From Clostridiales bacterium (GTDB taxonomy: Bacteria > Bacillota > Clostridia > Saccharofermentanales > UBA5734): a stretch of DNA of 12,988 bases. A program made the position numbers and the translations under genes. The notes under the pieces were generated by a model that had not been told where the DNA came from, did no database searches, and was given only the letters and a program-made list of their open reading frames with translations. The stretch lies in the NCBI GenBank assembly GCA_007135995.1, contig SLHU01000232.1, forward strand, positions 1-12,988, in the 5' to 3' direction. This document shows positions 7,046 through 12,988 of the stretch, one piece after another (position 1 is the first letter of the stretch; each line of letters starts with the position of its first letter).

Positions 7046-9442
7046 ATGCCCTCATATAAAGATAAAAAGAAGAAATTCACCTATGGTCGACTCAGACATG
7101 ATTCGTTTGTTTTTGATGATGAATCGAAAATCGCGATAGAAAAAGAACAAAAACCGGGCATTGCCGCCAGGCTGTATAAATTCTTTACCAGCCGCTATGC
7201 GTTGATCACAATCATTATCCTGATTTTCGGCGTGCTGATCTTTGTAGAGACAGCGCGGCTGCAGCTCAATCCCACATCCGCAGCCGGAATCAGCGAGTCG
7301 GTTGGCGTACCCCGTCAGCAGACCATCAAAGCCGCACGCGGTGATATTGTGGACGCTTCGGGCTTGCCGCTGGCCTGGACAGAACCCAGTAATAAACTTT
7401 TTTTAACGTATGCCGGCCTTGACCCGGAAGATTTAAATCAGCGGCTGCTTGACTTGTCTTATTTTCTGGAAGCATATGACATTGAGCCGCCAGAAAATCT
7501 GACCGATTATCTTGATCTTGAATATCCGCGCGGCAGTGTTAATCTCAGCGAAGCTGAGGGTACGCCTGTCTGGCAGGAATCCCTTGCGGAGATTGTTTTC
7601 TGGCAGAAAAGCCGCAACCTGTTTAATTTGCGTGATATAGAAAGGCGCGGTCAGGTTCGATTTGATGACAGTTTCGTTAAGATCAATCCGGACGTTTTTT
7701 ATGACTATCTCTTGTATGAACTGTTTAAGATTGAGGATCCGGCTGCTGACAGTCATGTGTACAGTCAGGCAGACGCGTTTCGGATCATGAAGCTTCGCTA
7801 CCTGATTTATGAAAATAACTGGGCCTTTATCAACGGCTCACCGGTTGAGCTGGCCCGCGATATCCCGGATGAAGTGATTCATGTGATCAATGAACAAAAT
7901 TACCGTTTCATGGGTGTCATTTCCAGCCGTGAAACGGAGCGTGTTTACGGCGACCTGGTTCCTGATATCGGCCATGTGATGGGCTATGTGGGCCGCATCT
8001 CCGCACGCCAGTATAATGAGATGCAGCACCTGGGCTATGCCCATGACGCGATTGTCGGTCAGACCGGTGTTGAAGCGGTTGCTGAGCGCTATCTGGCAGG
8101 ACAAGATGGTGTGAAGCCTTATAATATCTGGACTGTTGCTGAAGATGAGGGCATGTTTTATTCAGAGGCAATAGGCAAAGATCCTATTCCCGGCAATCAT
8201 GTACGGCTGACCATTGACATGCAGCTGCAGCAGGTTGCACTGCGGTCGCTGGAACGTGTCATCGATGAGATTCGCAATAATGAGGAAGCTGATGCTTATC
8301 AGGACGCTGACGCAGGTGCGGTCGTCATGATTGATGTCAATACCGGCGCGGTTCTGGCGATGGCCAGCTATCCCGGATATGATCCCAATGATTTTCTGAT
8401 CCAGAGCTGGGATGAAGACGCGGCTGACAGAGTTCAGACATACCTGAGTGATGATCACAACAAACCGATGAATAACCGGACAATGTCTGAGATATATGCG
8501 CCGGGGTCAACCTTTAAAGCTGTTACAGCGGTGGCAGCGCTCGAATCAGGCGCGATTACGCCTTCCAACAGTACGTATCACTGCCCCGGAACCATGGAAA
8601 TCGGCGGGGTTGACTGGCGCTGTCTGGCCAGACCCAGAAGCGGACATGGCAACCTTGCACTCAACAGCGGCATGGCCACGTCATGCAACCTTTACTTTTT
8701 TCAGCTGGGCGTTGATACCACCATCGATAATATTAATGAGTGGGGCCGCCGGCTGGGCCTGGGTGCGCGAACCGGCATTGAACTGCCGGGTGAAGCGATC
8801 GGCTTCAGAGCCAGCCGCGAAACACACGAGCTTCGCCGTGTTGAAGTGCGTGACTGGAGTATTGCTGATACTTGCCAGGCATCAATCGGACAGTCATACA
8901 ACAGTTATACCATACTGCAGCTTGCAGTTTACACGGCATCACTTGCCACCGGCTATCGCGTCACACCTTATGTGATTGCCGATGTAACCCGGCCAGACGG
9001 CACCATTGTTTTTCAAAACGAACCACAACGTTTTCATACGGGCATGCAGCAGTCTACGCTGGACGCGGTTCGCGCATCTATGGTAGCTGTCACCGCGACC
9101 AGTGAAGGAACGGCTTCCAGTGCGTTTGAAGGCTTTCCTATTTCAGTTGCGGCCAAAACCGGTACTGCTGAAACAGGGCTTGAGGATTTTTCTTCATCAA
9201 ACGGACTTTTTATTGCCTACGCTCCGGCCGATAACCCGCAGGTTGCCGTTGCGCAGATTATTGAAAAAGGGCAGTGGGGATCCAACACCATCGCAGTTGC
9301 CCGGGATTTGTTAGAAGCTTATTTTGATATAGACAGACAAGGTGAGGCGGGAGACAGCATCCAACAGCCCGGCTGGCTTGATCCCGTCGCGTCTGACGAA
9401 CCGGATGAGGATGATTCCACTGACATCGAGCCGGATGACTGA
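7046..9442 (+). CDS. mrdA: Penicillin-binding protein 2, class B elongation transpeptidase
   Basis: Cross-links peptidoglycan during lateral wall growth, partnering an SEDS glycosyltransferase (RodA type) and MreC. Order in the 798-residue protein: a basic cytoplasmic tail of about 48 residues (YKDKKKKFTYGR near the start), one membrane anchor at about 51-68, and the pedestal with RGDIVDASGLPLA (98-110) and YGDLVPDIGHVMGYVG (301-316). The transpeptidase domain has all three catalytic motifs: SxxK at Ser488-Lys491 (APGSTFK), SxN at Ser546-Asn548 (TSCN) and KTG at 704-706 (AAKTGTAE). A very acidic tail ends the protein (DEPDEDDSTDIEPDD). GGGAG at 7033-7037 sits 8 bases before the ATG. The position after mreCD supports PBP2 rather than the division enzyme PBP3/FtsI. 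It is longer than E. coli PBP2 (about 630), owing to the tails and extra pedestal sequence around 120-270. Confidence 0.95.
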   Translation: MPSYKDKKKKFTYGRLRHDSFVFDDESKIAIEKEQKPGIAARLYKFFTSRYALITIIILIFGVLIFVETARLQLNPTSAAGISESVGVPRQQTIKAARGDIVDASGLPLAWTEPSNKLFLTYAGLDPEDLNQRLLDLSYFLEAYDIEPPENLTDYLDLEYPRGSVNLSEAEGTPVWQESLAEIVFWQKSRNLFNLRDIERRGQVRFDDSFVKINPDVFYDYLLYELFKIEDPAADSHVYSQADAFRIMKLRYLIYENNWAFINGSPVELARDIPDEVIHVINEQNYRFMGVISSRETERVYGDLVPDIGHVMGYVGRISARQYNEMQHLGYAHDAIVGQTGVEAVAERYLAGQDGVKPYNIWTVAEDEGMFYSEAIGKDPIPGNHVRLTIDMQLQQVALRSLERVIDEIRNNEEADAYQDADAGAVVMIDVNTGAVLAMASYPGYDPNDFLIQSWDEDAADRVQTYLSDDHNKPMNNRTMSEIYAPGSTFKAVTAVAALESGAITPSNSTYHCPGTMEIGGVDWRCLARPRSGHGNLALNSGMATSCNLYFFQLGVDTTIDNINEWGRRLGLGARTGIELPGEAIGFRASRETHELRRVEVRDWSIADTCQASIGQSYNSYTILQLAVYTASLATGYRVTPYVIADVTRPDGTIVFQNEPQRFHTGMQQSTLDAVRASMVAVTATSEGTASSAFEGFPISVAAKTGTAETGLEDFSSSNGLFIAYAPADNPQVAVAQIIEKGQWGSNTIAVARDLLEAYFDIDRQGEAGDSIQQPGWLDPVASDEPDEDDSTDIEPDD

Positions 9443-9522
9443 GGTTTCATCTTTGCCTGCATCTAGGCTGCCTGAAATATGCCTTTAAAAAGAAAAATCC
9501 TGACAGCACACTTAACGGTATA

Positions 9523-9542
9523 GCGCAGATGACGATCTGCGT
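9523..9542 (+). other. Perfect hairpin in the PBP2-mgsA gap
   Basis: CGCAGAT (9524-9530) and ATCTGCG (9535-9541) pair perfectly around a GACG loop, with one further G-U pair outside. No T run follows on either strand, so it is not a standard terminator. A second, weaker inverted repeat, TGTCA/TGACA, lies near 9609-9626. The gap 9443-9759 holds these, the promoter at 9663 and no convincing gene. Confidence 0.45.
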
Positions 9543-9662
9543 GAAAGACAGGTGCATAACAGGTAAAGGCTCGGGCACGTCATTTTGTTCAGTGTAATAC
9601 TGGCAATTTGTCAGCTTCGCGTGACAGATTATGTGCATTATTCAAAAATAAAACGTGAAGTC

Positions 9663-9691
9663 TTGTAACTCAATTAGAAGACAGTTAAAAT
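9663..9691 (+). promoter_or_regulatory. Promoter of the methylglyoxal-synthase-like gene
   Basis: TTGTAA at 9663-9668 (four of six) is separated by exactly 17 bases from TAAAAT at 9686-9691 (five of six). The surrounding sequence is AT-rich. Transcription would start near 9698, leaving a leader of about 60 bases before GTG 9760. Confidence 0.6.
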
Positions 9692-9759
9692 AAGTATCGA
9701 TTAGATCACCTGGAAGGTTGATCACTAACCTTACGACAGATATCAGAGGGGGTAACCTG

Positions 9760-10149
9760 GTGAACATTGTATTATTGGCCGACCATAGAAAGCATGAGCT
9801 GCTGGTGAATTTTTGCATTGCATATAGTCAGATTCTTAAGCATCATGATATGTACTCATTATTCAACACATCGCGATTGATTCGTGACGCTTCGCGGCTT
9901 GACGTGATTAGTCTTTCGACAGAAATATCCGGCAGTATTGACCAGCTGGCATCCAGAGCCATGTATAATGAAGTTGACGCGGTTATCTACCTGCGTGATC
10001 CCATGCTTGATACGTATGACGCGCCAAACGCACTGCTTAGAGCCTGTGATACAAACAGTATTCCGGTTGCAACCAATATCGCAACTGCTGAAGTACTGGT
10101 GCTGGCACTCGACCGTGGTGACCTTGACTGGCGCGAGCTGATTCGCTGA
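9760..10149 (+). CDS. Methylglyoxal synthase family protein with altered active site
   Basis: 129 residues from GTG 9760, with GAGGGGG at 9746-9752 spaced 7 bases. The in-frame TTG at 9718 has its purine run directly against the codon and would add a tail the family lacks. Fold signatures are clear: NIVLLADHRK at the start, LKHHDMY (27-32), DAVIYLRDP (73-81), SIPVATNIATAEVLV (100-114) and the DLDWRELIR ending, all aligning with Bacillus MgsA. Canonical MgsA makes methylglyoxal from dihydroxyacetone phosphate. Here the phosphate loop TGTTG reads LFNTS (34-38). The catalytic loop GGDQQ reads GSIDQ (58-62), so the aspartate is moved or lost. The segment holding His98 in E. coli is two residues shorter and reads DTYDAPN (84-90) with no histidine. 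The frame is intact and signals are good, so it is expressed but may not be a working synthase. A position near the PBP2/rod cluster is usual for mgsA in Clostridia. Confidence 0.8.
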   Translation: MNIVLLADHRKHELLVNFCIAYSQILKHHDMYSLFNTSRLIRDASRLDVISLSTEISGSIDQLASRAMYNEVDAVIYLRDPMLDTYDAPNALLRACDTNSIPVATNIATAEVLVLALDRGDLDWRELIR

Positions 10150-10206
10150 CGATTCTGTCGATTTGTTTATCAGTTTGCCTCAGGCATATGATTTTTCAAG
10201 TACTTT

Positions 10207-10230
10207 AAACGGCCTTCCGGCCGTTTTTTT
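10207..10230 (+). terminator. Intrinsic terminator after the mgsA-like gene
   Basis: AAACGGCC (10207-10214) and GGCCGTTT (10219-10226) form a perfect 8-bp stem with a TTCC loop, and the T run continues to 10230. This is a textbook rho-independent terminator, and it isolates the mgsA-like gene from the glutamate dehydrogenase operon. Confidence 0.92.
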
Positions 10231-10324
10231 GAGCGGCTAAGCCGGCATGGCCTCGGCGTTTATTAATAATCGTATTGGCTCACATGGATACTGCAAGTGA
10301 TCGAATTAGTTCCTGCATTTATCC

Positions 10325-10353
10325 TTGACGCCGACCCGGAATGACGCTAGAAT
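10325..10353 (+). promoter_or_regulatory. Promoter of gdhA-dtd
   Basis: TTGACG at 10325-10330 (five of six) and TAGAAT at 10348-10353 (five of six) are separated by 17 bases. It is the strongest promoter candidate in the window. Transcription would begin near 10360, with a leader of about 75 bases before ATG 10434. I see no obvious operator. Confidence 0.7.
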
Positions 10354-10397
10354 TTAACAGTGAACTTATAAGAAAAGACTTTTGAGCTCAACCTTAA

Positions 10398-11771
<1,374 letters not shown>

Positions 11772-11773
11772 TT

Positions 11774-12223
11774 ATGCGTGCATTAGTACAAAGAGTGAAA
11801 GCTGCATCTGTGACCGTTAACCAGGAGACTGTGGCCCGGATAGGCCCTGGTCTTCTGGTTTTTCTTGGTGTTGGTGAAGAGGACGCGGCAGACGCGGTTG
11901 ACTATCTGGCCGGAAAAATCAGCCGGATGCGGATCTTTCATGATGAAGACGGAAAAATGAATCGAGATGTCAGACAGGCAGAGGGTGAAGTATTGGTTGT
12001 ATCGCAGTTTACCCTTTATGGGGATATGAAGCGCGGCAACCGGCCCAGCTTTTCGGCCGCCGCTGCACCTGAAAAAGCAAACAGGCTGTATCAGGCTTTC
12101 TGCGAGGCCATACGTGACAAAAACATACCGGTTCAGACCGGTCAGTTTGCCGCGATGATGGATGTTGAACTCATCAATGACGGGCCCGTGACCATCTGGC
12201 TGGAGTCCCCTGGCAAAGTCTGA
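11774..12223 (+). CDS. dtd: D-aminoacyl-tRNA deacylase
   Basis: Frees tRNA from mischarged D-amino acids and glycine, a proofreading step in trans. The 149-residue protein starts MRALVQRVKAASV and has the two signature motifs, SQFTLYGD (77-84) and the cross-subunit NDGPVT (135-140), with RPSF at 90-93. Length and motifs are standard. ATG 11774 lies two bases after the gdhA stop with only a weak purine site before it, so translation probably depends on ribosomes ending gdhA. In many Bacillota dtd lies between relA and a metallo-beta-lactamase gene. Here gdhA takes the upstream place while the downstream neighbour is as expected. Confidence 0.96.
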   Translation: MRALVQRVKAASVTVNQETVARIGPGLLVFLGVGEEDAADAVDYLAGKISRMRIFHDEDGKMNRDVRQAEGEVLVVSQFTLYGDMKRGNRPSFSAAAAPEKANRLYQAFCEAIRDKNIPVQTGQFAAMMDVELINDGPVTIWLESPGKV

Positions 12224-12302
12224 AATCATCAGGCAATCCTTAACCGGTCACAAACCATGTGAACTGATCTTAATCTGGCAAAATAAAGACAAGAAACGTA
12301 TC

Positions 12303-12330
12303 AAAGTGCTCTGGGTTCCAGAGTGCTTTT
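12303..12330 (+). terminator. Probable intrinsic terminator after dtd
   Basis: AAAGTGCTCTGG (12303-12314) can pair along its whole length with CCAGAGTGCTTT (12318-12329), including two G-U pairs, around a GTT loop. The T run (12327-12330) is short and partly inside the stem, so efficiency may be moderate. It runs straight into the next promoter. Confidence 0.65.
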
Positions 12331-12338
12331 GCTATAAT
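12330..12338 (+). promoter_or_regulatory. Extended -10 promoter of the MBL-fold hydrolase gene
   Basis: TGCTATAAT is a perfect extended -10 element. At 17-base spacing the -35 position (12310-12315) falls inside the terminator stem and reads TCTGGG, which is poor, so activity would rest on the extended -10. Transcription would start near 12345, about 85 bases before ATG 12430. AAACGC and GCGTTT in that leader (about 12346-12389) could pair but this is weak evidence of structure. Confidence 0.5.
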
Positions 12339-12429
12339 AGGACCAAAACGCATGCATGTATTAATTCAGACACTCTGACATCAGCGTTTGACAACACATC
12401 ACAGCACTGTGAGGAATGAGGCCTAATCA

Positions 12430-12988
12430 ATGACAGAATCAGAAAACAGACAAAAAGACGTGAACCCAGAAGTGAACAATCAGGAGAGCAATCTGTTTAA
12501 ACAGCAAATTGAGATTCGCACCTTGCCATATGGTCCGCTTGAGTCCTGCAGCCATGTCATTCGCGTCGGCAGCCGCAGTATCCTGATCGATCCTTCGGTC
12601 GACCCTCAGCACCTGCCGCAAAACTGGCCAAAACCTGACCTGCTGATTGCGACGCACGGACATCTTGACCATATTGACGGAGCGGACATTCTGCGTGATT
12701 TCTGCCAGGCAAAACTGGCAATCCATTATACAGAAGAAGGCAGTCTGATAAATCCCAAAGATAATCTGTCTGTTTATCTGGGTGCGGAAAAAACCTTTCG
12801 AAAAGCAGACATGCTGCTTCAGGACGGGCAGATCATCCAGCTGGATGAAAACTTTTCATTGGAAGTGCTGCATACACCCGGACACAGCATGGGGTCAATC
12901 TGTCTGCTGCTCTTTGGCCCGGAAGGCGAAGCCGCTCTTTTCACAGGCGACACGCTCTTTGCCGGATCAGTTGGAAGAACAGATCTGC
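12430..12988 (+). CDS. MBL-fold metallohydrolase, glyoxalase-II-like (3' end outside window)
   Basis: The 186 residues present cover much of a metallo-beta-lactamase fold. The metal motif THGHLDHIDG lies at 75-84 (His76, His78, Asp80, His81), the third histidine is in HTPGHS (His152), and Asp174 is in TGDTLFAGSVGRTDL. The TGDTLF and GRTD pattern is typical of glyoxalase-II-like hydrolases of the YcbL type found beside dtd in Bacillota. The substrate cannot be told from sequence. Residues 1-25 are a hydrophilic Glu/Asn/Gln/Lys tail before the first strand (IEIRTLPYGPLESCSHVI). GAGG at 12418-12421 is 8 bases before the ATG, and no other ATG lies near the domain start. The gene is cut by the window edge, so its C-terminus and next neighbour are unseen. 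Confidence 0.9.
   Translation, partial: MTESENRQKDVNPEVNNQESNLFKQQIEIRTLPYGPLESCSHVIRVGSRSILIDPSVDPQHLPQNWPKPDLLIATHGHLDHIDGADILRDFCQAKLAIHYTEEGSLINPKDNLSVYLGAEKTFRKADMLLQDGQIIQLDENFSLEVLHTPGHSMGSICLLLFGPEGEAALFTGDTLFAGSVGRTDL

Noticed and set aside
9447..9638. 63-residue minus-strand frame with a hydrophobic stretch in the PBP2-mgsA gap
   Set aside because: It could encode a small membrane protein, but there is no ribosome binding site before its ATG or the internal ATG and no promoter, so support is too weak.
12388..12393. Perfect TTGACA hexamer as a -35 for the MBL gene
   Set aside because: No acceptable -10 lies 16-18 bases downstream, because that position falls in the ribosome binding site.

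Overview
The window carries ten complete genes, one gene cut by the right edge and a possible gene tail at the left edge, all on the + strand. Base composition looks moderate, near 50% GC judged by eye. Ribosome binding sites are strong and of the AGGAGG type, GTG and TTG starts occur, and promoters resemble sigma-70/sigma-A sites. The order maf, radC, mreC, mreD, PBP2, methylglyoxal-synthase-like and the pair dtd plus metallo-beta-lactamase-fold hydrolase are arrangements known from Bacillota. The best guess is an anaerobic Clostridia-class organism. I cannot name a genus, and this assignment is inference from gene order and signals, not from a database match.

Left block (1-3274): a possible upstream gene tail, then an NADP-type isocitrate dehydrogenase of the eukaryote-like homodimeric subfamily. 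Next come a small protein ending in a SEC-C zinc motif and asparaginyl-tRNA synthetase, whose start overlaps the SEC-C stop codon by one base. Middle block (3483-9442): Maf nucleotide pyrophosphatase and RadC, then a combined terminator and promoter, then mreC-mreD with overlapping stop and start, then a 239-bp gap and the elongation-type penicillin-binding protein 2. This is a cell-wall elongation cluster, but mreB, rodA and minCDE, often found here in Clostridia, are absent from the window.

Right block (9443-12988): a 317-bp intergenic region with a hairpin and a good promoter leads into a small methylglyoxal-synthase-family protein. Its fold signature is clear, but its phosphate loop, catalytic loop and active-site histidine look changed. 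A strong terminator closes it. A near-consensus promoter then drives NADP-type glutamate dehydrogenase, with D-aminoacyl-tRNA deacylase starting two bases after its stop. A terminator merging into an extended -10 promoter leads to a glyoxalase-II-like hydrolase that runs off the window.

The window is mostly core metabolism, translation quality control and cell-shape genes. I see no phage, transposon, CRISPR array, tRNA, rRNA or defence system. The observations most worth checking are the altered methylglyoxal synthase homolog, the missing members of the elongation/division cluster, the hydrophilic N-terminal tails on several otherwise standard enzymes, and the two places where a terminator and a promoter share bases.
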